Source: Flagellimonas pacifica
Lineage (GTDB): Bacteria; Bacteroidota; Bacteroidia; Flavobacteriales; Flavobacteriaceae
DNA: 64,000 bases
Direction of reading: 5' to 3'
Assembly: GCF_900215465.1 (NCBI RefSeq)
Contig: NZ_OBEH01000001.1
Coordinates: 186,001-250,000, forward strand
Below are positions 16,782-24,796 of this stretch, piece after piece. The notes beneath the pieces are model-generated. The model made no database searches. It worked only from the letters and a program-made list of their open reading frames with translations, and was not told the origin of the DNA. Within the stretch, counting starts at the first letter, position 1; each line of letters starts with the position of its first letter. Position numbers and translations under genes: made by a program.

Positions 16782-17525
16782 CTACTTTAAGCTAAACTCC
16801 ACCTCGGAAAAGAGATTTACCCAATTGTCCCCACTAACCGCCAATAAAGAAAATTTGTATGGATTATTCAACTTTAAGGATGGTGGCATCTCTCGTGTAA
16901 TATTTAAAACCACATTTTCCAGTTTATAATATTGAAACAATCTATCTAAGGTATAAGTTCCGGACAGTAGGTTATCATTTTCATCAGATACTACTTGAAA
17001 ATAAATTGCCGAATCATTAAAAGTGCCATCTTGCCATGAAAAGATGGGCATTGTCCCATTATCATCTATATCAACATTTTGAGGCAGGTACTCCGTGGGT
17101 TTTGTATTTTGTTTTAACCTAATGGGATTTGATAAATGCACTTTTCCTTGCTCTTCAAAGGTAACGATCACCCATTTTTCTTGTGCAGGAGAAATTTCAA
17201 ATTTCAGAAGATAACCATTAAAGACATCCAGTAATCCCGAATCTCCCTTGATATAGTTAGAAAAATCACTTTCATCCACAGTAGTGGATTCAGTCTCATA
17301 AAAACTTATATTGACCACCCCATTTCTAGGATATAAAAAAACACTGACCACATCGGAATCTTCATTACTTGCAGCGCAAGCAATCACATTACCAGGAACG
17401 GTTTCTCTCCCATTCAACATATTAGCTAAAGTGTTCCTTGTAGTTTCATCATTATCTGTACTACAGGAGAAAACCAACATCAAGAAAATCAGAAAAAGAG
17501 CCTGAATATTATCTTTAAGTGCCAT
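16782..17525 (-). CDS. Hypothetical lipoprotein
   Basis: 247 residues, family not recognised. The N-terminus is a lipoprotein signal (FLIFLMLVFSCSTDND) with an acidic stretch after the Cys. The rest alternates short hydrophobic strands with Asn/Asp-rich turns (VVSVFLYPRNGVVNISFYETES, LKFEISPAQEKWVIVTFEEQG, LLSGTYTLDRLFQYY), as in a surface-exposed beta-sandwich. It lies 19 bases before the end of the GH113 lipoprotein gene on the same strand and is probably cotranscribed with it. It might be a companion surface protein for that enzyme. No binding or catalytic motif is visible. Confidence 0.6.
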   Translation of the reverse strand: MALKDNIQALFLIFLMLVFSCSTDNDETTRNTLANMLNGRETVPGNVIACAASNEDSDVVSVFLYPRNGVVNISFYETESTTVDESDFSNYIKGDSGLLDVFNGYLLKFEISPAQEKWVIVTFEEQGKVHLSNPIRLKQNTKPTEYLPQNVDIDDNGTMPIFSWQDGTFNDSAIYFQVVSDENDNLLSGTYTLDRLFQYYKLENVVLNITREMPPSLKLNNPYKFSLLAVSGDNWVNLFSEVEFSLK

Positions 17526-17544
17526 TGGTATGGTTAATCTTTAT

Positions 17545-18546
17545 TCAGTAGTCGTTAAAAAAGCTCTGAATTACATTTTCGGCTGGTTTGTTTTGCGGGG
17601 TAAATCTATTATCAGTAGATCCTCCCGATCTATTGTGGTGAATAAACCATTTCCAAACAAAACCTCCGGCAAACCAATCTTCTCGCCAAAATTCTTCAAA
17701 AATAGCCGTTGTGGCATCAGCTTGTGCTTTGAGATTGACATCCATTTCGTTTTCATCAACAAGCCATGGTTTTTTACCTGTGTAATCCATGCTACGATAA
17801 CCAAACTCCGTAAAAAGTATAGGCTTTTCATACTTTTCGGCCAAGCTTTTCAATTTGGTTTTCCATCGTTGCCATCCAGATTTTAATTGTTCTATTGTGG
17901 GATGACGCTCTGGAGTTAACGGAAAGTATGCGTCCACTCCTATATAATCCAACTCCATCCAAAAAGGCGCTCGGGAATATTCATCCCAATTTGCAGCATA
18001 GGTAAGTTTTCCATTGTAGATATTCTTCACTTTTACTATTAGGTCTTTCCAGAATTGGGGTCTATTCTTCACAAACTCTTCCAACTCGGTTCCAATACAG
18101 TAAATTTCAGCTTTGGTTTCTTCGGCAAGTTTTGCATAAGTCAAAATAAACTTACTATAAGATTCCTCGAGTGTTTTCCAATCTTCTTCCGACTTCATTA
18201 TCAAATCTCCCGTGAACTCACCTCTCCAAATCCAAATTTGGGGCTTTAACATGACCTTTACACCATTCTTGCGCAATAGTGCAATGTATTGTTTAGCGCC
18301 TTGCCTTGTTTCTCCATACCATTGTCTTTCTGTATCGAAAACAACATTAGGTGAATTTAAATGTCTTGCAAAACCGAATGGCATTACCGCAGCATAATTA
18401 GCTTTAACGTCCAAAATGGGGTCAACATGCTCTTGAGACACCTTTTCTCGGGACCCCACAAAACTTACTCCATTAATTTTTTCAGCATTCTGACTAATGC
18501 AGGATAGTTGAAATAGACATAAACAAAGAAGCCCTAATCTTTTCAT
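17545..18546 (-). CDS. GH113-like glycoside hydrolase, lipoprotein
   Basis: 333 residues. The lipobox LSC16 follows a hydrophobic start. The remainder is a (beta/alpha)8 barrel like family 113 beta-mannanases: INGVSFVG, LLRKNGVKVMLKPQIWIW, IYCIGTELEEF with the acid/base candidate E154, LTYAANWDEY, LDYIGVDAYFPL, and ILFTEFGYRSMDYTGKKPW with the nucleophile candidate E247. The length and both carboxylates are as expected for an active enzyme, acting on mannan-like or related beta-linked chains at the cell surface or periplasm. Family members differ in substrate, so mannanase activity is a suggestion only. Neighbouring genes encode another lipoprotein and an outer-membrane barrel. Confidence 0.75.
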   Translation of the reverse strand: MKRLGLLCLCLFQLSCISQNAEKINGVSFVGSREKVSQEHVDPILDVKANYAAVMPFGFARHLNSPNVVFDTERQWYGETRQGAKQYIALLRKNGVKVMLKPQIWIWRGEFTGDLIMKSEEDWKTLEESYSKFILTYAKLAEETKAEIYCIGTELEEFVKNRPQFWKDLIVKVKNIYNGKLTYAANWDEYSRAPFWMELDYIGVDAYFPLTPERHPTIEQLKSGWQRWKTKLKSLAEKYEKPILFTEFGYRSMDYTGKKPWLVDENEMDVNLKAQADATTAIFEEFWREDWFAGGFVWKWFIHHNRSGGSTDNRFTPQNKPAENVIQSFFNDY

Positions 18547-18592
18547 AGTTAAAAAATTAAGACTTCTAAAATACTCTTTTATGTGGTTTGGC

Positions 18593-19477
18593 CTATAACA
18601 CGGCCCGTAATCCTATGTTAAATGTTTGTCCTAAACCGGTGTCATTGCCTCTTACAAAGTTTGTATAAAGCAGTTCAAGGTTTAAAGGTTGAGATAATTG
18701 AAATTTTACCCCGCCACCCACTGCGGTGAAATTTTGTGTGAAATTATTGCCCAAATCCAAAAGTTGTGAATGTTGCACCAATCCCAAAATGGTAAAGTCC
18801 GAACTTGGAAAATAACTTAAGAAAACCCCAGGGGTAAGCCTTAAACTATTATTGGCAAAACTCTCACCTTCTTTTCCGAAGTTAAGCTCACTGTTTATTT
18901 CACTGAACAACTGCCATTTTTTTCCTGGGAATGTATGATCATAGAAAAACCTGTTTTGCCAAGTATACCCTTTCTGATCAAGAAAAACACCAGTTTCAGT
19001 TTCATTATCTACCAACGGGATAAAAAATGCACTTTGGACAGAAAAATTATTTACATTCTTAAAAGGGACAAATTTAATAGCCGGGGCAAAAGATGTAAAG
19101 CCTGATCTAGCCGTACCTTCTTCGCCATCAAAAGAGAGAAAATCAAATATTCCCCTATCATTAGTAGTATTGGACCTAAATTCCAACAACAAACCAACAT
19201 TTACTCGTTTATTCTCCCCAACACCAGTAAAAATATCTATGGTGGATGTAAAAAATGTTTCTCGCGGCAGGTTTTTGGTCACATCTCTATTTCCATTTGC
19301 AGCTTTTGTCTGAGTGTACAGATTATTGAACCATTTGATGTCCCATTGCCCCTTTCCAATCAATTTTGATGGTGTCAAGTTTTGAATATTACTTCCTCCC
19401 TGATCGTCCTGTGAAAATCCTATAAAAGAACACAGAAGGATTCCCGTTAAAAAGATTTGGTATTTAATTTTCTTCAT
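18593..19477 (-). CDS. Outer-membrane beta-barrel protein
   Basis: 294 residues with a signal peptide (SFIGFSQ) followed by alternating amphipathic strands throughout: GQWDIKWFNNLYTQ, FTSTIDIFTGVGENKRVNVGLLLEFRS, SFAPAIKFVPFKNVNNFSVQSAFFIPL, GYTWQNRFFYDHTF, FTAVGGGVKFQLSQPLNLELLYTNFVRG, ending in FNIGLRAVL. This is typical of a 12-to-14-strand outer-membrane barrel annotated as a transporter-like or MetA-pathway-of-phenol-degradation-like protein. There is no plug or TonB box. It lies 19 bases from the DUF547 gene upstream on the same strand. Cargo unknown. Confidence 0.65.
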   Translation of the reverse strand: MKKIKYQIFLTGILLCSFIGFSQDDQGGSNIQNLTPSKLIGKGQWDIKWFNNLYTQTKAANGNRDVTKNLPRETFFTSTIDIFTGVGENKRVNVGLLLEFRSNTTNDRGIFDFLSFDGEEGTARSGFTSFAPAIKFVPFKNVNNFSVQSAFFIPLVDNETETGVFLDQKGYTWQNRFFYDHTFPGKKWQLFSEINSELNFGKEGESFANNSLRLTPGVFLSYFPSSDFTILGLVQHSQLLDLGNNFTQNFTAVGGGVKFQLSQPLNLELLYTNFVRGNDTGLGQTFNIGLRAVL

Positions 19478-19496
19478 GATAGTTGTTTTTATTTTT

Positions 19497-20219
19497 TTAT
19501 TTGGTTTCGTTTAAACTCCAGTCGTAGGGATAATAACTAACCTTTGCCTTGGAATCTATTTTTTCATTTCTATATAAGTTCACATAATCTACTAGAGTTT
19601 TTCCGTCTTGCGTAAAATCGCCCTTATACCATTCAAAGATTTGTGAAAGCCCTACTCTCTTACCTTTTATTCTGACAAAGTTTGGATTGTTCAACGCCAA
19701 TTCTGTTTGTTTTTGTAATTGGGCGTCCAATGTGTTGGGCAGATATGCATTATTGATTATTGGTGGACAGCCCAAACCTGCACACACCAAAACAAAATGA
19801 AATCTGGCTTCTTTTGGAAAATTTGCACGGAGCAACTTGTTCTCAATATCATTTAGGGTGATATTCTCCCCTCCTATATCATACGTTATCTTGTCAAAAA
19901 AGCCTCCTTTGTCCAATGGCGATTTTATAGGGTAATTATCCACTATGCCCTTTATAACAGACAAATTATATCCGTTAATCCAAAACGCCTGATAGGTTTC
20001 TGCATCGCCCTTGGAAATTGAAATGTTCTTGGCAAGGTCAAGCAATTCATTTAAACTACCCGAATTAGCTTTTATTGCAACATAATCAACCCTTCCGTTG
20101 CTGACATGAGTCTTAAAAAACGAATCTGCCTTATCAAAAAAGGTAGTTGTATCCTGTGCAAATCCAAACTGGAAAGTAATCAAAAGTAAAAATGCGGTCA
20201 GTGTTTTGCTATAGTTCAT
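19497..20219 (-). CDS. DUF547 secreted protein (second copy)
   Basis: Start set at 20219 (MNYSKTL), which gives a clear signal peptide ending FGFAQ; an in-frame ATG at 20267 adds sixteen unlikely residues. The DUF547 domain is complete: HVSNGRVDYVAIK, YQAFWINGYNLSVIKGIVDNYPIKSPLDK, LNDIENKLLRANFPKEARFHFVLVCAGLGCPPI and LSQIFEWYKGDF, ending YYPYDWSLNETK. It is clearly related to the copy at 11909, with the same C-terminal DWSLNE sequence. Here it precedes an outer-membrane barrel gene on the same strand, suggesting an envelope role. Divergent from the FAD oxidoreductase gene at 20457. Confidence 0.8.
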   Translation of the reverse strand: MNYSKTLTAFLLLITFQFGFAQDTTTFFDKADSFFKTHVSNGRVDYVAIKANSGSLNELLDLAKNISISKGDAETYQAFWINGYNLSVIKGIVDNYPIKSPLDKGGFFDKITYDIGGENITLNDIENKLLRANFPKEARFHFVLVCAGLGCPPIINNAYLPNTLDAQLQKQTELALNNPNFVRIKGKRVGLSQIFEWYKGDFTQDGKTLVDYVNLYRNEKIDSKAKVSYYPYDWSLNETK

Positions 20220-20456
20220 CTTCTTGTAATTAGTATTTGGTAAAACTGCTCCTTCTGTCGAGTGCATTTCTTATGCCATACAGCAATTTTAACAATTTAT
20301 GATTAATTTAAGATTTTCCAAATCAAACACTTAGACGTACGTTTTTTGATGCAAAACCTTACTGAATATTATGGAATTTAAATTCTTTCTAAATTAAACC
20401 CTTCTGTTAAGTTCCTATATTTAAGGACGACACATTAGCACAACCAAAACAATCTC

Positions 20457-21806
20457 ATGGAGAATATTGTTATCATTGGAAATGGAATCGCAGGAGTTTC
20501 TGCGGCGAGACATATTCGAAAACTTTCCGATAAAAGAATCATTATAATTTCAGGGGAAACAGATTATTTTTTCTCTAGAACTGCCCTTATGTACGTGTAC
20601 ATGGGACATATGAAATTTGAACACATCCAACCCTATGAAAATTGGTTCTGGGAAAAGAACAGGATAGAATTGGTAAGAGGTTACGTTACCCAGGTAAGTC
20701 CGGAAGAAAAACAATTGACCATTGACGGTTCCAGGGCCATCAATTATGATAAATTGATCATTGCCACTGGCTCCAAACCCAATAAATTTGGATGGCCCGG
20801 TCAAGATTTACACGGAGTGCAAGGGTTGTATTCCAAACAAGATTTGGATTTACTGGAAGTAAATGCCCCCAATAAGGAAGTGTGCAAGAGAGCTGTAATA
20901 GTTGGAGGCGGCCTAATTGGTATTGAATTGGCCGAAATGCTTCGAAGTAGGGACATCCCTGTTACTTTTTTGGTGCGAGAAAACAGCTTTTGGAATGGCG
21001 TTCTTCCTAATGGCGAATCCCAAATGATCAACGAGCATATTTTGGAACATCACATTGATTTACGCTTGGGCACCAACTTAAAAGAAATCGTTGCAGACGA
21101 AAAAGGAAGGGTGAAATCGGTTGTAATTGCAGAGACTGGGGAGGAGCTTTCATGTGACATCGTAGGTCTTACCGCGGGTGTAACCCCCAATATTGATTTT
21201 TTGAAAGATTCTGGAATTGAATTGGGTCGTGGTGTAAAGGTCAATAGGTTTTTAGAGACCAATGTTGAAGATATCTATGCCATTGGGGATTGTGCCGAGC
21301 AGCATGAATCCATTGGCAACCGAAGACCTATTGAAGCGGTATGGTACACTGGCAGAATGATGGGCGAAACAGTGGCCCAGACTATTTGTGGAAATAAAAT
21401 AGAATACAAACCAGGGCATTGGTTCAACTCTGCCAAATTTCTGGATATTGAATACCAAACCTATGGTTGGGTCTTTTCCGAAAGAGGAAAAAAAGAATAC
21501 GAAAAACATTTTCACTGGAGACATCCCCAAGAAAAGCTATGCATAACAGTCGCCTTCAACAAGGATAATAACCAATTTTTAGGCCTCAACACGTTTGGCA
21601 TTCGCATGCGCCATCAAGTTTTTGACAGATGGTTGACCGAGGAACGGGATGTTGATTATGTTATGGAGCATTTGGCCGATGCCAATTTTGACCCTGAGTT
21701 CTATAAAAATTACGAGTTGGAGATTGTTTCCAAATTCAATAATGACTTTGGAAAATCCATCAACCCCAAAAAGAAAAGCATAAAAAGAATATTTCAGTTT
21801 AGTTGA
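20457..21806 (+). CDS. FAD-dependent NAD(P)H oxidoreductase
   Basis: 449 residues of the pyridine nucleotide-disulphide oxidoreductase fold. The FAD site is at the start (IVIIGNGIAGVSAARHI), the NAD(P)H site near residues 147-160 (RAVIVGGGLIGIELAEML), the second FAD motif is EDIYAIGDCAEQ, and ATGSKPN precedes the NAD domain. It resembles the flavin part of nitrite reductase NirB and rubredoxin/ferredoxin reductases, but lacks the redox-active CxxxxC pair. The C-terminal ~110 residues (HWFNSAKFLDIEYQTYGWVF) are specific to this subtype. The Fe-S membrane protein gene begins 61 bases after it on the same strand, so it probably passes electrons from NAD(P)H to that protein. Confidence 0.8.
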   Translation: MENIVIIGNGIAGVSAARHIRKLSDKRIIIISGETDYFFSRTALMYVYMGHMKFEHIQPYENWFWEKNRIELVRGYVTQVSPEEKQLTIDGSRAINYDKLIIATGSKPNKFGWPGQDLHGVQGLYSKQDLDLLEVNAPNKEVCKRAVIVGGGLIGIELAEMLRSRDIPVTFLVRENSFWNGVLPNGESQMINEHILEHHIDLRLGTNLKEIVADEKGRVKSVVIAETGEELSCDIVGLTAGVTPNIDFLKDSGIELGRGVKVNRFLETNVEDIYAIGDCAEQHESIGNRRPIEAVWYTGRMMGETVAQTICGNKIEYKPGHWFNSAKFLDIEYQTYGWVFSERGKKEYEKHFHWRHPQEKLCITVAFNKDNNQFLGLNTFGIRMRHQVFDRWLTEERDVDYVMEHLADANFDPEFYKNYELEIVSKFNNDFGKSINPKKKSIKRIFQFS

Positions 21807-21867
21807 TAGTTGCTGCACGTAACGCAAACCATATCAACTTATATCATTCAACTTTGAACAAAATAAC

Positions 21868-23472
21868 ATGAGTACTTACGATAGAAGTATGGCCCTTACA
21901 GGGCAACCACCAAAAATATTGAGCAGAAATCAAAAAATTGCCACTTTAATTGGCATGGCGGGATTAATGATCATACTCTTGACCGCATTCAACGTAGATT
22001 TCCCAAATAAGGGACTATGGCTTTCCATATCGTTATCTGCAATTTCAGCAGGAACAATTTGGTTTGCTTGGGATGCCTATTCTCAAAAGCTTCCAGGAAT
22101 CAAGAATGATGGAGTTTGGTTCAAGTCCATCTCAAGTAAAGGACTTTGGGGTTGGGTCGCAGGTATTGCCTTAACGGGTTTTTACATTATCCTATATTTC
22201 TACCCTGAGTATTTAGGCTTGGTAAAAGGAGGCAGCAACAAAGGCGTTATTGCCCTATTTGACCCTCTAAGCAAGCTATTAAGTGGAAATCTAGCAAGCC
22301 AATGGTTTGTTTATGGAACGTTATATACGGTGGCCATTTTGGCTTTCGGAATCAAATTCCTTTGGAAATATCGCCATAACCGGTATGAAAAAATCCGAAC
22401 CATGAGCGTAATGTTCTTCCAAACTGCATTTGCTTTCATAATCCCAGAATTAATGGCCCGCTTGAATGGAGATAAAATTCTAAACGGAGGCAGTCTTCCC
22501 TATTACGATTTAAAAAATGTTTGGCCTTTAAACTATTATAATTTTGAAGGATATCGCATTAAAGCCTTCTTAAGTTCAGGTGATATTGGTTTTGCTTTAT
22601 TGGTTTTTGGCATCCTCTCCGTTTTTGTAATCACCCCCATCCTAACATACAAGTTTGGTAAAAGATGGTACTGTTCATGGGTATGTGGCTGTGGTGGATT
22701 GGCAGAAACTGCCGGGGATTCATTTAGACAATTAAGCGACAAAACAGTTAAGGCATGGAATGTGGAGCGCTGGGTAGTGCACAGCGTTGTGGTTTTTGTT
22801 ACTTTAATGACCACCGCAGTAATTTACTCGTATTTAGGAACAGACACTAGTAAGTATTGGCTAACCAAGAGTACATTTTTAATTGGCGTTGCCGTATTAC
22901 TTACTACTGTTTTTGCATGGGTTATGCTATTTAAACGGCAGCAACTCCAAAAGGATGCACAGTATGGAGCCATTGGTTACTTTGTAATCATAATGGCCTT
23001 GATAGGAATTCATTTTTTTAGTGGTGACGGCAATGTCTTTTTGTTTAAATCCGAAACCCTTCGCAAATCCTATTCTTTTTTAATAGGGAGTATTTTTTCA
23101 GGAGTTATCGGAACAGGCTTCTATCCTATTTTTGGAAATAGGGTCTGGTGTAGATTTGGTTGTCCTATGGCTGCCATGATGGGCTTTCAGCAACGTTTGT
23201 TCTCCAAATTTCGAATTACGACCAACGGCGGCCAGTGTATTTCTTGTGGTAACTGTTCTACCTATTGCGAAATGGGGATAGACGTTCGTGCCTACGCCCA
23301 AAAAGGAGAGAATATTGTACGCTCCAGTTGTGTAGGTTGTGGTATTTGTTCTGCTGTATGTCCACGAGGGGTACTGAAACTTGAAAATGGCCCATTGGAA
23401 GGTAGAATAGACAGCAACCAAGTATTATTGGGCAATGATGTTGATTTAATGACCTTGGTGAATAAAAAATGA
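21868..23472 (+). CDS. Membrane 4Fe-4S protein, NapH/CcoG-like
   Basis: 534 residues. About eight hydrophobic segments surround cysteine motifs typical of NapH/NosR/CcoG-type polyferredoxins: WYCSWVCGCGGLAE around residue 270, WCRFGCPMAAMMG around 430, then two ferredoxin clusters CISCGNCSTYCEMGI and CVGCGICSAVCPRGV, giving eight Cys for two 4Fe-4S centres. Such proteins carry electrons between a quinone pool or a reductase and periplasmic or cytoplasmic acceptors. Its partner is the FAD oxidoreductase just upstream. No terminal reductase gene is nearby, so the acceptor remains open. Confidence 0.82.
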   Translation: MSTYDRSMALTGQPPKILSRNQKIATLIGMAGLMIILLTAFNVDFPNKGLWLSISLSAISAGTIWFAWDAYSQKLPGIKNDGVWFKSISSKGLWGWVAGIALTGFYIILYFYPEYLGLVKGGSNKGVIALFDPLSKLLSGNLASQWFVYGTLYTVAILAFGIKFLWKYRHNRYEKIRTMSVMFFQTAFAFIIPELMARLNGDKILNGGSLPYYDLKNVWPLNYYNFEGYRIKAFLSSGDIGFALLVFGILSVFVITPILTYKFGKRWYCSWVCGCGGLAETAGDSFRQLSDKTVKAWNVERWVVHSVVVFVTLMTTAVIYSYLGTDTSKYWLTKSTFLIGVAVLLTTVFAWVMLFKRQQLQKDAQYGAIGYFVIIMALIGIHFFSGDGNVFLFKSETLRKSYSFLIGSIFSGVIGTGFYPIFGNRVWCRFGCPMAAMMGFQQRLFSKFRITTNGGQCISCGNCSTYCEMGIDVRAYAQKGENIVRSSCVGCGICSAVCPRGVLKLENGPLEGRIDSNQVLLGNDVDLMTLVNKK

Positions 23473-23635
23473 TGAACTCGTTTGATCTTTTTGAAATGAA
23501 ACGAAAATTAGAGGTTTTGTGCACAGTTGAAAACTTTTTTGAGTTACATAGCTGGGCTACGGAAAGAAAAAAAGGTGAAAAATGAGTGCAAAAGGATTGT
23601 TTTTAGCCTTTTGAAAAAGTTTAAATGAGTTCAAT

Positions 23636-24106
23636 ATGTTCCGTTTCGGGTTTTTACTTGTTCTCCTTTTTTTTATAAATACCGATAAGGAATACTATCG
23701 GGAGTACTATACCAATGGTAAAATAAAATCAGAAGGTTGGAAGATTGATCATTCCAAAGAGGAATTCTGGAAGTTTTATCATCACAATGGTACCCTTATG
23801 GCACAAGGTCCATTTAAAAAGAATCTACGTGACGGTTATTGGTTCTTTCATACCAAAGAAGGTAAACTAGAAAAGGAAGGACATTTTAAGAAAGGCAAAA
23901 AAGTAAAATGGTGGCTCTTTTATGATGAAAATGAAAAAGTGAACCATAAATGCCAACTTCAAAATGGAGTTAAAAACGGATATTGTCTCAAATATTTAAA
24001 TGAAGAATTAAAATCAGCTGAAAAGTATAAAAACGGAAAAAAAATAAAAGAATGGTTTAGCTTTAACAGCTTCAAAAAGGAAAACAAACTTTCCGATTTA
24101 AAGTAA
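23636..24106 (+). CDS. MORN-repeat (YwqK-like) secreted protein
   Basis: 156 residues. A short hydrophobic start (FGFLLVLLFFI) may be a signal peptide. After it come at least four repeats of about 22 residues of the type YYTNGKIKSEGWKID, HHNGTLMAQGPFKKNLRDGYWFF, TKEGKLEKEGHFKKGKKVKWWLF and ENEKVNHKCQLQNGVKNGYCLKY, i.e. MORN/YwqK repeats. Databases often label such proteins antitoxin YwqK; no toxin gene is adjacent, so I do not use that name. The stop codon shares one base with the next start (TAATG), coupling it to the glycosyltransferase gene. Function unknown. Confidence 0.7.
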   Translation: MFRFGFLLVLLFFINTDKEYYREYYTNGKIKSEGWKIDHSKEEFWKFYHHNGTLMAQGPFKKNLRDGYWFFHTKEGKLEKEGHFKKGKKVKWWLFYDENEKVNHKCQLQNGVKNGYCLKYLNEELKSAEKYKNGKKIKEWFSFNSFKKENKLSDLK

Positions 24107-24795
24107 TGGCAGACATCAAGGTTATAATTCCCGCAGTAAACGAAGGAGATTCAATTGGCAAGGTAGTATCTCAACTCCCTAAAACAGTTTCTGAAATTAT
24201 TGTTGTCAACAATGGATCAACGGACAATACCATAGAAAATGCCCAAAAAGCAGGGGCTACGGTGATTACAGAAAACCAAAGAGGGTATGGCTATGCCTGT
24301 TTAAAAGGGTTGGATTACATCGGTAAACAATCCAAAGCACCCGATATTATCGTATTTATCGACGGAGACTATTCTGATTATCCGGAAGAACTGGATAAAG
24401 TAGTGGCTCCAATTTTAAACGAGAATATGGATCTAGTCATTGGAGCACGAAAAAAAGAACTACGCGAAGCGGGCTCCATGACCTTTCCCCAAATCTTTGG
24501 AAATGAACTCGCCACTTTTTTAATGCGCTTGTTTTTTAGAGCAAAATTCACAGATCTAGGCCCTTTTAGGGCTATTAAATACGATAAGCTCCAAGAACTG
24601 GAAATGCAGGACAAAACGTACGGCTGGACTGTAGAAATGCAGTTGAAAGCACTACGCAAGAAACTGGCATATACCGAAGTACCAGTGCGTTATAAAAAGA
24701 GAATAGGTGTCTCAAAAGTTTCAGGAACCGTAAAAGGTGCTATATTTGCAGGCATAAAAATTCTAGGTTGGATTTTTAAATACAGTATAAAATAA
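24106..24795 (+). CDS. GT2 family glycosyltransferase (dolichyl-phosphate-type)
   Basis: 229 residues of the GT-A fold: VIIPAVNEGDSIGKVVSQLP, IIVVNNGSTDNTIENAQKAGATVI, GYGYACLKGLDYI, VFIDGDYSDYPEELDKVV with the metal-binding DGD, and LGPFRAIKYDKLQEL. There is no membrane anchor except a weakly hydrophobic C-terminus (GAIFAGIKILGWIFKYSIK). It resembles the polyprenyl-phosphate glucosyl- and mannosyltransferases that load a lipid carrier. Translation is coupled to the MORN gene, and the cellulose-synthase-like gene follows after one base, so the three form a glycan or glycolipid synthesis unit. Donor sugar unknown. Confidence 0.8.
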   Translation: MADIKVIIPAVNEGDSIGKVVSQLPKTVSEIIVVNNGSTDNTIENAQKAGATVITENQRGYGYACLKGLDYIGKQSKAPDIIVFIDGDYSDYPEELDKVVAPILNENMDLVIGARKKELREAGSMTFPQIFGNELATFLMRLFFRAKFTDLGPFRAIKYDKLQELEMQDKTYGWTVEMQLKALRKKLAYTEVPVRYKKRIGVSKVSGTVKGAIFAGIKILGWIFKYSIK

Positions 24796-24796
24796 T

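Noticed and set aside
23636..24106. YwqK antitoxin as part of a toxin-antitoxin pair
   Set aside because: The label rests on MORN repeats only. No toxin-like gene is adjacent, and the neighbours are glycosyltransferases.
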